NCBI RefSeq assembly: GCF_037975245.1
Contig: NC_092577.1
Coordinates: 4,684,001-4,748,000, forward strand
Direction: 5' to 3'
Length of the DNA: 64,000 bases
Source of the DNA: Apostichopus japonicus
Taxonomy: Eukaryota; Echinodermata; Holothuroidea; Aspidochirotida; Stichopodidae
Numbering within the stretch: position 1 is the stretch's first letter; every line of letters begins with the position of its first letter. This document shows positions 11,160 to 22,869 of this stretch, piece by piece. The notes under the pieces are model-generated. The model was not told the DNA's origin. It did not search any database and worked only from the letters and a program-made list of their open reading frames with translations. Position numbers and translations under genes: made by a program.

Positions 11160-12520
11160 AGGTAAATGAATCTGGAGGATTCATGTCAATTGGGTGCGCG
11201 CGTACCATGTATTGAGGGTCATGTGATGTCAACGAGGTAAATGAATCTGGAGAAACTATCACACAGTAAATACTCGCGTACGCGCGTACCATGTATGGAG
11301 GGTCATGTGATGTGTTCCAGGGTGGTACTAATATACTACTCTCCCTATTACGCATGATGATTTCACCCAACTAGTACGTAAATGTGTTTGCGTGCCTAGG
11401 GCAGCAGACGACACCCGTTACCTAGCAATAACCGTGCCTGTAGCCTAACGTGATAGCTATATTCTCGTCGAGCAGCATTAGGCTCTGTTCCATGGAGAAT
11501 TCCGTAGTTGCACTGAACTAAACATTTCCCCACATTTCCCATTTCTACATTCACTTATAGCGTGTAGTAATAACGTTAGGCCATATGAGACAAAGCTTGC
11601 CCCTAGAGCTGTATTAATAAGTAAGATTATGTAGAAAGCCTGCCTTCATTCAAGAGAATAAGGTTGAACGTTAGCATATTAGCACTATTTCGTAGGCCTG
11701 AAGTACCAGTACCTTCTTATGCCGTTAGTTCCCATGTCCGAACCGACCAATCTTTCACGAAGTCACTAACACTGTTCTCGAACTGCTACAGAGAAATATC
11801 AGTATAGTACCACCCTGGAACACATCACATGACCCTCCATACATGGTACGCGCGCACCCAATTGACATGAATCCTCCAGATTCATTTACCTCGTTGTGTG
11901 ATGTGTTCCAGGGTGGTACTATACTGATATTTCTCTGTAGCAGTTCGAGAACAGTGTTAGTGACTTCGTGAAAGATTGGTCGGTTCGGACATGGGAACTA
12001 ACGGCATAAGAATGTACTGGTACTTCAGGCCTACGAAATAGTGCTAATGCTAACGTTCAACCTTATTCTCTTGAATGAAGGCAGGCTTTCTACATAATCT
12101 TACTTATTAATACAGCTCTAGGGGCAAGCTTTGTCTCATATGGCTTAACGTTATTACTACACGCTATAAGTAAGTGTAGAAATGGGAAATGTGGGGAAAT
12201 GTTTAGTTCAGTGCAACCACGGAATTCTCCATGGAACAGAGCCTAATGCTGTTCGACGGGAATATAGCTATCACGTTAGGCTACAGGCACGGTTATTGCT
12301 AGGTAACGGGTGTCGTCTGCTGCTCTAAGCGCGCAAACTCATTTACGTACTAGTTGGGTGAAATCATCATGCGTAATAGGGAGAGTAGTATATTAGTACC
12401 ACCCTGGAACACATCACATGACCCTCCATACATGGTACGCGCGTACGCGCTTATTTACTGTGTGATAGTTTCTCCAGATTCATTTACCTCGTTGAACAAC
12501 GAGTTTAATGAATCTGGAGG
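11160..12520. mobile_element. Large foldback (inverted-repeat) element
   Basis: A left arm at about 11230-11829 and a right arm at about 11897-12495 are near-perfect reverse complements of about 600 bp, separated by a 67-bp spacer. Bases 11165-11229 are in turn an inverted copy of the spacer, so the structure is nested. The recurring terminal motif is CGAGGTAAATGAATCTGGAG. Arm identity is very high, with isolated substitutions (for example C/T at 11702/12020). No transposase is present. It is either a foldback-type DNA transposon or a recent palindromic duplication. Confidence 0.85.
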
Positions 12521-12529
12521 ATTCATGGT

Positions 12530-12990
12530 GGCATACTCCTATTAGAGTCTATATCAATCCGCTCGATTGTTCTCCTCCTTCAGGAAAAGTGCCAAAAAGC
12601 AGCAGGAGAACATCTTTTGTGACCTGTTATCAATCATAATCTAGTTTTTTGTGGCTTTCATGTTGAAGATCATGAATGGAAGTACATGTGGTGAAAAAAT
12701 TGGGTCAATTGAGGCAATTTTAGACCCCTTTAGGCTTCCCAGGAGCAGCGTAGGAAATTTGTTTACCACTGAGTGAAGAGGTTTGTTTACAAGTGACGAA
12801 AACTTCCGGCTCGGATAGCAAAAAATTTTCACGGTCATGGTACGGAGAATTGATGGTGCCATGAAAGGCCAACTTGTCAGCTATCCGGTGATGGGTAGCG
12901 TTAAGCTAGTGAAAACTTCTATCTAGACTTAGAGACCACATTACTTTTGTGATTTAGTGTGTAAGTCAATGGGGCTTTTAATGGGCGTAT
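12530..12990. other. No gene recognised
   Basis: No convincing ORF or repeat. A minus-strand 73-codon frame (12641-12862) has no recognisable domain. Confidence 0.4.
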
Positions 12991-12996
12991 GCTACC

Positions 12997-13110
12997 TCAT
13001 GTCAATTGGGCGCGCGTGTATGGCAAGCCATGTGGGACAAACACCGCATTATATATTTACGTATTAATTGCAATTTATACGTGTATTAATTCGAATGACG
13101 ACACGAGGCT
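12997..13110 (+). repeat. Dispersed repeat D, copy 1
   Basis: The block GGCAAGCCATGTGGGACAAA followed by CACCGCATTATATAT and a palindrome-rich TTACGTATTAATTG segment recurs at 13810-13885 with changes. It starts with GTCAATTGGGCGCGCG, which is also found in the foldback element. Confidence 0.6.
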
Positions 13111-13404
13111 GCTTCGATTGGGGCTTTTAAAGTGATATCGATACCCCGCCACTGAAAACATTTATCGCGGATGTATGTACACAGCAAAAGCGGAAATATG
13201 TTTTCGTGAGTATTCGAATTAATCCGTGCATATACTTCTAACCTACGTAAGAAGCGAAAGTTTCTTCCTAAAATGTAAAGTTTGTCGACATTGAGCAAAC
13301 TTGCCAGTTCAAAGTCTTATATTTATAAGTTCTACTATGTATTATGAGTTAGACATACTACAGTACCACACTAGCCTAGTAGTACTACAATTTACAAAGC
13401 AGCT

Positions 13405-13585
13405 TTATTTTCGCTGAACCATTACCAGTGTTCCGTGTAATCGTTCACAGGTGACTCAGGTTCCGCCTTTATGGAGGTCTCACATATTTTGTATCTCGCG
13501 GATTAATGATCTGTCGATGATGTTTTGCTGCTGTTGTTTTGTGTTTGATCCGTTGTTTTTGTAAATTTCTGGTAATATCGTTTTA
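13405..13585 (+). repeat. Dispersed repeat B, copy 2
   Basis: This is the partner of 10866-11046, diverged by substitutions and small indels, in the same orientation. Confidence 0.7.
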
Positions 13586-13809
13586 GTGAAAATCACCGAT
13601 ATTAGTTATTATGTTGGAGTGAGTTTGCAGCATAGAAATTGAATAAATTTCTATGGTTTGCAGATAACGACTAGAAGTAGTATACTAGTAGTAAGTTGAG
13701 TCTCGTCTATCCGACATGCTCATGTGATTAACCTCTGCCACGTATAACGATCATGTGCAAGGTTTATTGCTTCCTCGACTAGAAAGATGAAGAATAAATC
13801 TACAACGGC

Positions 13810-13890
13810 TACGGCAAGCCATATGGGACAAACACCGCATAATATATCCTCGTATTAATACGAATTACACGCGTATAAATGATTCTAATG
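13810..13890 (+). repeat. Dispersed repeat D, copy 2
   Basis: It matches 13020-13110 (GGCAAGCCATATGGGACAAA, CACCGCATAATATAT) and then runs into a TA microsatellite. Confidence 0.6.
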
Positions 13891-13893
13891 TAC

Positions 13894-13895
<2 letters not shown>

Positions 13896-13934
<39 letters not shown>
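13896..13934. repeat. (TA)n microsatellite
   Basis: About 19 TA repeats lie directly at the tail of the minus-strand SINE-like element, as expected for a SINE ending in a simple repeat. Confidence 0.95.
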
Positions 13935-13937
<3 letters not shown>

Positions 13938-14056
13938 GAAATCGTAGTGAGCTGGAAAATCCAGAACAGTGAAAAAACTTCCAGCCTCCAACCGGGATTC
14001 GAACCCGGGCCTTACGCTTTATTTGCGGACAACCTAACTACTAGGCTATGAACGCT
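13935..14056 (-). mobile_element. tRNA-derived SINE-like element
   Basis: On the minus strand there is a tRNA-like head with A-box TAGCCTAGTAGTTAGG and a canonical T-arm (CCGGG-TTCGAAT-CCCGG). It is followed by a tail with TGTTCTGGATTTTCCAGCTC and the (TA)n run. The acceptor and anticodon stems do not pair, so it is not a working tRNA. Confidence 0.65.
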
Positions 14057-14115
14057 GATTGTGTGTCCAGAGGTTCTAAACCGGTAAGGAAGGTCGTAAA
14101 TCCACTAACACCATG

Positions 14116-14118
<3 letters not shown>

Positions 14119-14180
<62 letters not shown>

Positions 14181-14225
14181 TTGATATCGTAGTGAGCTGG
14201 AAAATCCAGAACAGTGAAAAAAACT
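14119..14225 (-). mobile_element. Truncated second copy of the SINE tail plus (TA)n
   Basis: The (TA)n run at 14119-14177 is followed by the same tail (inverse of TGTTCTGGATTTTCCAGCTC, ATATCGTAGTGAGCTGG). The head is missing. The pair suggests recombination between TA tails or a second insertion. Confidence 0.6.
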
Positions 14226-14317
14226 GTGTCGAAGATTACTAGTTCTCTTTTGGTGACGTATTTGCCCTACTCTAGAGATAAAACATTATGCTAACCAACT
14301 AGAAATCATTTGTAATT

Positions 14318-14319
<2 letters not shown>

Positions 14320-14393
<74 letters not shown>
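14320..14393. repeat. (TA)n microsatellite
   Basis: About 37 uninterrupted AT/TA dinucleotides. Confidence 0.95.
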
Positions 14394-14397
<4 letters not shown>

Positions 14398-14487
14398 CGA
14401 AACAGATGGTCATTGCCCTGCATACAACTTGTTGTTTGTTGATGATGTTATGCAATATCTCACGGGAGTAGGTAGCCAATATTACTT

Positions 14488-14543
14488 TACGGTTGTGGCC
14501 CGCCTAATTTCACTGTGGCCCGCGCATTTTTTGTCCACCCCTG
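14488..14543. mobile_element. hAT-like terminus, solo
   Basis: Read on the minus strand it starts CAGGGGTGGACAAA and then has two GGGCCACA motifs (GCGGGCCACAGTG and GGCGGGCCACAACC), a familiar hAT/Charlie-like end. The opposite end was not seen. Confidence 0.45.
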
Positions 14544-14754
14544 GTTTAAAAGATATTAAGAAACTTCCTGGCTACCACTGGATATTACCCCGAAAGAGGA
14601 GGACAAGATTTGGTTTGGGAATCGCTATGCTAGACTTAACACCTCTTCTATAGCTTTTATGGTCTTGGTCAAGACCTCTGCTATATATTGATGCTAGCGG
14701 TAAATGATACTGTTATGATATTAAGAGGGCGCGCTTTTACTTCACCGTTACACT

Positions 14755-14945
14755 CACTGATCTACACTAACTTAGTGTAGATCAGTGGTTACACTCGGTG
14801 GTACTAGTTAGTACCACTGATCTACACTAACTGGATAGGCTGCGCGTACGGTGATTGTATAGCGAGCCGTGAAGTCACCGGAAGTTGTTCAGCGGCCATG
14901 TTGGGATATTCAAAACATCACCGCGCATATGACAACGACACGTCC
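14755..14945 (-). mobile_element. Dispersed repeat C, partial minus copy
   Basis: The inverse strand carries GATGTTTTGAATATCCCAAC, ATGGCCGCTG, ACTTCCGG and CTATCCAGTTAGTGTAGATC in the order found at 18500-18860 and 26110-26215. It ends in an almost perfect palindrome at 14766-14798 (16-bp arms CACTGATCTACACTAA around one base). Confidence 0.75.
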
Positions 14946-15188
14946 ATATACTACTATATGTATGTACTAGGGCATTACTTACATGTATGTCACTGTGGGA
15001 ACCAACCTGTAAAAAGCTGAGGAATATGAAGATTTTAACTGAAATTGTGGAGAACTGCTAAATAAATTGCTGTTGCAGCAAAGATATAACTGTGCATATG
15101 AACTATACGATAAATAGTTGTCTGTCGGCATTTACTTTAAAAAAAAATAACAACGGAATACATGTACAAAAATAATGACCTGTAGATG

Positions 15189-16509
15189 GGTTCTGGGACA
15201 AAATCCCCCCAAGCCAAAATCCCCCCATGACAAAATTCCCCCGGACAAGATCCCGCCCCCCCCCAGACAATATCCCCCTGACCCATACAAAACCTGCCTG
15301 CAACAACCAGGGATGGCCCAGGTGTGACAGTCAAGGCATGGGTCATTGCACTGGTTAGGGTACCGGTCAGGGGACTGGTCAGGGTACCAGTGAGGGTACT
15401 GGCGAGCGTAACTGTGAGGGCTCCTGTTAGGGTACCTGTGAGGGTACCGGTCAAGGTACTGTTCATGTGACCGGTCAAGGTACTTGTTAAAGTACTGGTC
15501 ATTGTACCAGTACTAGTAAGGGTATTTGTCAGGGTACGTGTCAGGGTACGTGTCAGGGTGCCTTTCAGGATACCAGTTGGGATACCGGTCGGGGTACCGG
15601 TCGAGGTACGGGTTGAGGTACCGGCCGGGGTACAGGCCGGGGTACGGGCCTGGGTACTGGTCAGGGAGCCATTGAGAATACCAGTGGGGTACCACTGAGA
15701 GTACCAGTGGGGGTACTTGGGGGTACCGGTGGGTGTAACTGTCAGGCTAATTATTAGGGTACCGGTTGGGGAATGGTCGGGGTACGGGCCGGGGTACTGG
15801 TCAGGGAGCCATTGAGAGTACCAGTGGGGGTACCGGTGGGGGTAACTGTCAGGCTAACTATTAGGGTACCGGTTGGGGCATGGTCGGGGTTCTAGTCGGG
15901 GTACTGGTCCGGGAACCACTGAGAGTACCAGTGGGGGTACCACTGAGAGTACCAGTGGGGGTACCGGTGGGGGTACCGGTAGGGGTAACTGTCAGGGTAA
16001 CTGTCAGGCTAACTATTAGGGTACCGGTTGGGGAATGGTCGGGGTACGGGCCGGGGTACTGGTCAGGGAGCCATTGAGAGTACCAGTGGGGGTACCGGTG
16101 GGGGTAACTGTCAGGCTAACTATTAGGGTACCGGTTGGGGTATGGTCGGGGTTCTGGTCGGGGTACTGGTCCGGGAACCACTGAGAGTACCACTGAGAGT
16201 ACCAGTGGGGGTACCGGTGGGGGAACTGGTGGAGGTACCGGATGACGGTACCAGATGACGGTACCGGATGACGGTACCGGGGACCGGGGATGCCGGGAAG
16301 ACCAGGGGGACCGGGGACACAGGGGAAACCGGGGACCGGGATGACGCAATTTTGTAAAGAATTGATGGGATTTTTTATAGCATGGGGGGATTTTGTCCTG
16401 GGGGGATTTTGGCAAGGGGGGATTTTGTCCAGGGGGATTTTGGCTCGGGGGATTTTGTCCGGGGGGTTTGTCCGGGGGGCATCTTGTCCGGGGGATTTTG
16501 TCCTGTCAC
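15189..16509. mobile_element. 1.32-kb element: inverted ends around a GGTACC minisatellite
   Basis: Both ends carry GACAAAATCCCCC-type subrepeats in inverted orientation (15195-15290 and 16385-16505). The flanks are an identical 10-bp direct repeat CCTGTAGATG at 15179-15188 and 16510-16519. The core (about 15340-16280) is a degenerate 6-12 bp minisatellite of GGTACC/GGTACTGGTC/GGGGTACCGGT with a higher-order unit containing AACTGTCAGGCTAAC. Long ORFs on both strands are artefacts of repeats with periods divisible by three. Duplication length and long ends resemble Mutator-like elements; no transposase is present. Confidence 0.8.
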
Positions 16510-16519
16510 CCTGTAGATG

Positions 16520-18180
16520 ATTGTGTTAATTCTATATCCCCAAACTGGACACTACGGTTTCGTGAAAGGAATTCCACATCTGGACACACTGCCGGATTCC
16601 CGATTGCCCGTAAATGAACACATGTGAAGACATGCTTTTAGAAAATCATTACTCGAGATAGGAATACACTAGAGAGCTTCCCATAGCTTTATTTTGCACA
16701 TAAGACAGCCTGCATCAATAAACAACCTTTTTCCGAGGGGGTCACATGGACCTTTTTTTTTTTTGTCTTCAAAGATTTGTTTACATTAAAAAAAACGGTC
16801 GTTTTGACCTTTTTTTCAAAAAAATCGTGAGAACAGTGAAAAGTTTTCAAGTCAACTGACCCTATCTCATACAACTAGCTAAGACATACAAGGAATCAAA
16901 TCAGGAGCCTCACAGGCATATGTAGAGAGATGGCTCTATATTTGGGGAAAACATGTCAAAAAATAACGTTTTTCGGTCTATGTTAAGGCCAAAAAACGGT
17001 CAACTTTCCGAAAATATTGCTCCCGAATGCCTCACCCTACAGAAAAGATTTTTAGCTCTCCAGAAGCGCCACACTGAACTTCAGTTCTACATAGAAACAA
17101 TTTAGCAATAGCGCCTCCACTTTGTGAGTAATCCTAGCAATTCAACTCCAGCATTTCTACGGTATAGAATTTCGGTCAACCACAGTTGATATGCTTCGTG
17201 TCGTTAGGATCAATGCAATCACTCACGTAATTGAAACGGTAACTATTTAGCACATATTATCATGGCTAAATACTTATAAGAGGCGTTAGACCTTCTTTTT
17301 ATGGGCAATTTGACCATCCAGCCGTTGGAGAAGAAGATTCTGACGATGAAATTCTGAAATTCTGATATGGTAAGCCGCACAGTTGCACACTGTATGTACT
17401 ATGTATTGTGTATACATGTACTGTCGTAGCGCAATTGGTATAGCCTATATGACTTACCGTTACGCGTGGCTACCATTGTATTACATAATACAGTACTTTG
17501 AAGAAAGGGTGGGGGGGGGGGAATCAGTCATATTCCTCACATTCAAACATCAAATTACAGTTTACTTATGAAATAACATGTCTTGAACTCATCAAACTAT
17601 CAAAAGTTCAGCAGATTTCATCAAAATAATTTCAAATGGGCAAAAAAAGTACATTGTTTGTATCATACTGTAACCTCATTTGCATATTTAAATATCTAAT
17701 AAGCTTAATTATAAAAAAAAAAATTATAAAAATTAAAACCTCATTTCAATACCTATATGTCAATACTTAGGTCCCTATTGACAAAATGAACAGATTTTAA
17801 GTAATTACAATTTGTGTAAATATTTTCCCCCAGGGGGACAATTATATGATCACAACATGGAAAAGAGGAGTTAAGACCCCCGCCTCATGCAAAAACCCTA
17901 TGCGACAAGTTTTTCCTGAGAACACATGGAATTTTTCCCTCCTAAATTTTTTATTTATCATGGAACTCGCATTTTTAGTTTCTAGATGGAAATTAACTCA
18001 ATTTTTGTAACCATGCGAGCCACCTCAAAATTTAATATTTGCCCTCCCTAATACTAGATACCGATACATGCAGTTTGTTGCATGGATGGTGTAGCCTCGT
18101 CCAGTTATGAAATTCTTTCCCCCAATTTAAAGTGAATTTAGAAGAAAAATAATTTTTCTTGAAATTAAAAGGCCCTAACC
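16520..18180. other. No gene recognised
   Basis: AT-rich sequence with homopolymer runs (T and A tracts near 16752 and 17719, G11 at 17511). No ORF with a recognisable domain. Confidence 0.45.
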
Positions 18181-18186
18181 ATGGAG

Positions 18187-18883
18187 GAAGGGATGCCCCT
18201 CAAGTTCCTAGTCCGACCTATCCCATAGACTTTGTATTGCATTGCAGTTGCAGCGTCTGTCTCTGTGCAGACGACCCATTCCATATCTTTTCCTGCACGG
18301 AAAATAGGCATATTAACCATTTTAGTCTGGCATAACACATATTTCTCAGGGGTTCAAATGTTCAACTTCACTTCCTTGATCAATAAGGATTGTTTCTGCG
18401 ATATTCACTTCCCTTCCTTGGCACCTCTTCGCATCACCTTCTCGGCCACCGACCGACATAACAACGTACAGTATGCACTGTATGTGCGCGCGGTGATGTT
18501 TTGAATATCCCAACATGGCCGCTGGGTCACTTCCGGCTGCTTCACACACGGAGCCACGCGCATATTTTTTTTTCCCAGGACGAACGTGAGCATCGGCCAA
18601 TCAAATCCCTGGATTCCAAACATGTGACGCTTTTTCAAGAAACATGTTCTGAATCTTTTTTCCTAGTTTTGACCCCAGATTATGAACGACAATCCTGCAA
18701 TTTCATAGAAACTGTATCCTTAACCCACTTTCTATACCCTAACTCTGATTTCAAACGAATTTGTAAATTCCTGAAAAACCTGAAACCCACGTTCGTCCTG
18801 GGGAGAAAAAAAAACACGAGCCGCGCGGCCTATCCAGTTAGTGTAGATCAGTGGACTGAGTACGGTTTGCGTGTTGAAAGCAA
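18187..18883 (+). mobile_element. Dispersed repeat C, interrupted by a nested MITE
   Basis: It matches 25836-26215 from CCTCAAGTTCCTAGTCCGAC through TTGAATATCCCAACATGGCC to CCAGTTAGTGTAGATCAGTG. The 18565-18814 insertion splits it near its 3' end. The distal part carries an AACATGGCCGC motif and an ACTTCCGG motif, like YY1 and ETS sites of TATA-less promoters. No intact ORF; family unknown. Confidence 0.8.
18565..18814. mobile_element. MITE nested in repeat C, about 15-bp TIRs
   Basis: The ends are CCCAGGACGAACGTG and its inverse (strict limits 18574-18803), extended by a T9 run on the left and an A9 run on the right. The flanks CACGGAGCCACGCG (left) and CACGAGCCGCGCGG (right) look like a diverged target duplication of the host repeat, whose uninterrupted copy at 26170 has one such segment. 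No coding capacity. Confidence 0.8.
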
Positions 18884-18899
18884 TCTAATTTAAACACGT

Positions 18900-21800
18900 T
18901 AAAAATCAAATCCTTGAAAAGATCCCAAAATTTATATTTCTACTGATACTCGTTACAATAACAAATTTCACACACTTTTTAAGCATTTTTACAGATCAAT
19001 AAAGACAAAAGCTATTTTTTGATCGATATTTTATTCAATACTATTGTTGAAAGTACAATTCTAATTATTTTAGGGATTGGCAACGATTTTGTCTTGGGCT
19101 AGCTTTCGTCACGGTACATCCGGGTACTGGCTCAATTCAAACAAAATGGTGCGACACATGAACTACATTCAAATCGTTTTTTCAACTCAAAGAAGGGATT
19201 TTTATACTTTTCTTTTGCTTTTACTGGAAAGACCATCTGTCAAAACGTAAGAATGGATGCAAAAAAAACTAGGGTTTATTTCTCCTTTAAGAAACTCGCA
19301 TGTGGGTTAGAGAGGCCCTTCAAGCGGGGACGTGGGGGGGGGGGGCTCTGTTATAAATAAGACAAACTGACTTTGTTTTGAAGTGCGACTGGTGTTCATG
19401 GCTCATATAGGCATCATAAATGCATGATGCATGGGTATTGTCTTTGTACTGAAAAGAAATAAATGTAAACACTGCAGCATGTGCACAAACAGATGAGAAA
19501 TATATTACAGAACAACGCGCACTTTTACAACAATACATTAAAAATACTATAACGGAAACGAGGCAAGATGACGTCACCCTCATGAACAGTATCACAAAAG
19601 AAATGAAAGAAAAACTGCAACATGTTGTTAACGTGATGTCGTCCTCCAGGCTCCATCAGGTTCATTACGTTGAGTAAATTTCAGAAAATCTACTATCCAC
19701 TTTCATTGATGCGGGTTGTCGGTGGGATGGGTGACCAAGCGTCCATTTTCAGAAGAACAGCGGTCACTAGAACTTGATGGACTCAAGTCATCTATAACAA
19801 ATCAAAGACAACGATGTCGGGTTATTAATATTCGTTTGCTTACAATAACGATCTTTGTACATGAACATAACGGCTTTTGTCTATGGAACTCGAAAAAGTA
19901 CCCGGATGCAAAAAGTACTCGATTTCGGTACTCGGATTCTTAAAACAGTACTCGGACTAGCATGGGCGGCGATCATGTGGGGGACGGGGGGGGGTGGCAT
20001 GCCCCCAATATTTTAGGGGCGATATAGTATCTAATATCCCCCCCCCCCCCAATATTTGGTGGCATAGCATTTTTGTGGTTATAAATTGAAAATAAATGCG
20101 TGAGATTATTTATCCAAATCATATTTGGCGGTGGCTTAAACTTCATCCAGCACATGGTGCATGAGGTAAATGACTCTTCGTGGTCGTTTCTGTGACCTGC
20201 GACCGTATAGCATGTTGTCACACATGATTTGTCTGTACATCTCTTGTGTATGAGTGTAAGTACGTACAGTCATATATATGATCCACATCGATATGGGTTC
20301 ACTGGGTTTCCATTTGGCCTGTTTCCTTCAAGATTTCTAACCGCAGGCTCGTAGCCAAGTGGGGGGGGGGGGGAGGGGCGGGCAAAGGAGGATACCGCCC
20401 AACTCGAGCATTTTTTTGTATTTTTTTTATGATATCGAAGTTTTATCGTAGACATTATAAGTGGTTTTAATATTTGTAGACCAATAAAATAACTGTCTGA
20501 ATTTTCGAAAATTCCTTGACCAACATTCTTCATCATACTTTCTATATTGGTTGTCCAAAGATGAATTTTGTTCAACATACTGGGTATGTTTTGAAGTAAA
20601 TTTACTATTAAAATTCTGAACAAATAATGGGCTTAAAACCTTGAAAAGTCGGGCTGACGGGTATTGTGGGCCGTTACGTAGTACTAGCTACAAAAGCAAT
20701 CTCCACAGGAGATGCAATGAGGTCGAACATGATGTATGACTGGTGACAATCTTGAAAAAGGTTATGGATGGAAAAAAAAAACTATTGGGAAAAACTTGGT
20801 TCTGAGGCAAAAGTGTACATCTGGTTGGTCATTTTCAAGCCTGAGAAGTGCCATTTCCTGTGATCTAGGGGCTATCAAAACCAGAAATTTTCCTGCTGCC
20901 GCCTGAGTTCGGACCATGGAAAATTCGGAATATCAATTGAGACCAAATCTTGACAACCAGAACCTAGACCCAGATATGGATTTAAACAGAAATTATCACG
21001 AAGAGACCAAATATGCCTGGTGACCTTCCATTTTTTTAAGCAAAATAAGTTAAATGTATTAAATAGAGAAGGATGAGCGACCAGTTGTCTGATGTGATGT
21101 ATTTATTAAGACTAGCATTCAATATCACTCAGCTGGGACAATATTTGGTATTGATGTACTTTCATATCCCGATTCAAAGCAATCGCATCGACGGTGTGAG
21201 CACTATGACCACCTCGCCAGTTGTATTTCAAGTTCAAATACTGTTCAATATATATAGGACAATAGAGTGGTCAAGCATTGGAAACCAATATCAACTGGCT
21301 GTTCAGTATGAATGTGCACGATAATAGCGACGGTTCCTGGTACTTTCTCGTGCAGTACGTGAGATATGTCATGGTTCTTCATCCTTACGCGATTCTACTC
21401 AGTAAGTTTGCCTTAACAGCTTAATATTTCTTGTAATCTCACTTTATTGAAGCCAATGTCTTGGCAAAGAAAGGAAGAATATATAACTACACCTGCAGTG
21501 AAGTTTCTAATTTCTTGGATTATGATATACCAATGTACTACAATTCTGGTAAGAATAAACTTTCAATGATTTAGATATCCTCCCAGAAGATGAACATTGA
21601 ACAAACATGACATCATACCGAACTCTGTAGTAACTTGAACCCTGGGAGGATGGATCTGAAGACCAAGAAGACTATCTTGACGGACATCCTGGATGTTTGT
21701 ATCCTCAGTACACTGGACTGGAAAAGTATCTGAAAAACAGAGAATGTAACTGTCCGGATGGAGGAGGAGAGGGGGGAGTGGCTGGGGGGGGGTGCTGGCA

Positions 21801-22205
21801 AATTTTTCTTGACAAAATATTTCTGATTGCCGCTACAAAAAGGCTCGAATATCCCATAGCACATACTTTCAGCTCGATCGAAATGGAAGTTAATACTGCA
21901 CTATCATACAATGAACAATTCACTAGTCCGTTTTATTCTCATAATCCATCGAAATTTCAATTTGCATCATGTCACTAATAAACATGTAAATTTTTGAGAT
22001 AAAATGTAGAAACATGTGAAATACAACTTCAAAATTTTAAGAGAAATACGAAAAAACTTTAAAGTTAAAACTTCGCCATTTTATAGAAAAATAACATATT
22101 TTTGAGATAAAAGTTTGAGTTTGGCGTTAACAATCCCGAATTAGACATCTCGTCTTTTTCTATAAATCTTCATTACCATAATTGAAAATCCAACTTAGAC
22201 GAAAA
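18900..22205. other. No gene recognised
   Basis: Long unique-looking stretch. Short ORFs of 60-117 codons lack recognisable domains. G or C tracts occur at 19337, 19985, 20041 and 20361, some beside short inverted motifs typical of decayed DNA-transposon ends (for example 19968-20055). Nothing else is supported. Confidence 0.45.
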
Positions 22206-22217
22206 AGCGCCCTAATG

Positions 22218-22854
22218 GGGACAAACTAAAACGAATGACAGCGAATGACCGAATGACAATTGACTTTGTACAGGGTTAATTATCACTTGCGAATGACAGC
22301 GAATGACAGCGAATGACAGCGAATGACAGCGAATGACAACGAATGACAACGAAGGACAGTGTTGAGTGGAGATAGAATGATTAACGGAGTGGAGTTATTG
22401 GTTTTCTGCGCAAAAATGATTTGCGGAAAATCGCATGTTGCGTGGTTGTAGGGTTTTGGTGTAATTTACGGATAGAAACCACAGGGAAAGTTTTTGTGTG
22501 AGAATGCGCTTGAGTGCTGTGCTTTTTACCTCTGTAGATTTATATAGAAAGATAACTGAAGCCGTTTCAAGATTATAGTATTGTTAGTTTCTAACAATTA
22601 ATATCGAAAAAATGACGTTAAATTTACTTTTTGAAATCAGACTTACAATTTCGCTTGCTATAAGGTGCGTGTTTATCTTGTCCGTACTATACTAGATCTA
22701 GATACCCACGAAGTCTGAACTGTGATATCCAGTTGAAGCAAATGTCTGTGCTGTCATTACTGTCATTCGTTTTAGTTAACGCAATTTTTTAGTGTGTACA
22801 ACATATTGTCATTCGTTACGTGTAACGCAATTGTCATTCGTTTTAGTAACACCC
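22218..22854. mobile_element. 637-bp non-autonomous DNA transposon
   Basis: The terminal inverted repeats share GGG-n5-ACTAAAACGAATGAC. The flanks are a perfect 8-bp direct repeat CCCTAATG at 22210-22217 and 22855-22862. Subterminal 10-bp repeats of GAATGACAGC occur about seven times near 22290-22355, and inverse TGTCATTCG motifs occur at 22757-22850. An 8-bp duplication fits the hAT superfamily. No transposase is encoded. Confidence 0.85.
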
Positions 22855-22869
22855 CCCTAATGTTAACAT

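Noticed and set aside
13980-14054. Functional tRNA on the minus strand
   Set aside because: Good T-arm and A/B boxes, but acceptor and anticodon stems do not pair; fits a SINE head with a (TA)n tail.
15137-16415. Thr/Leu-, Tyr/Pro- and Pro/Ser-rich ORFs on both strands
   Set aside because: Frames kept open by the GGTACC minisatellite; no start context, splice sites or conserved domain.
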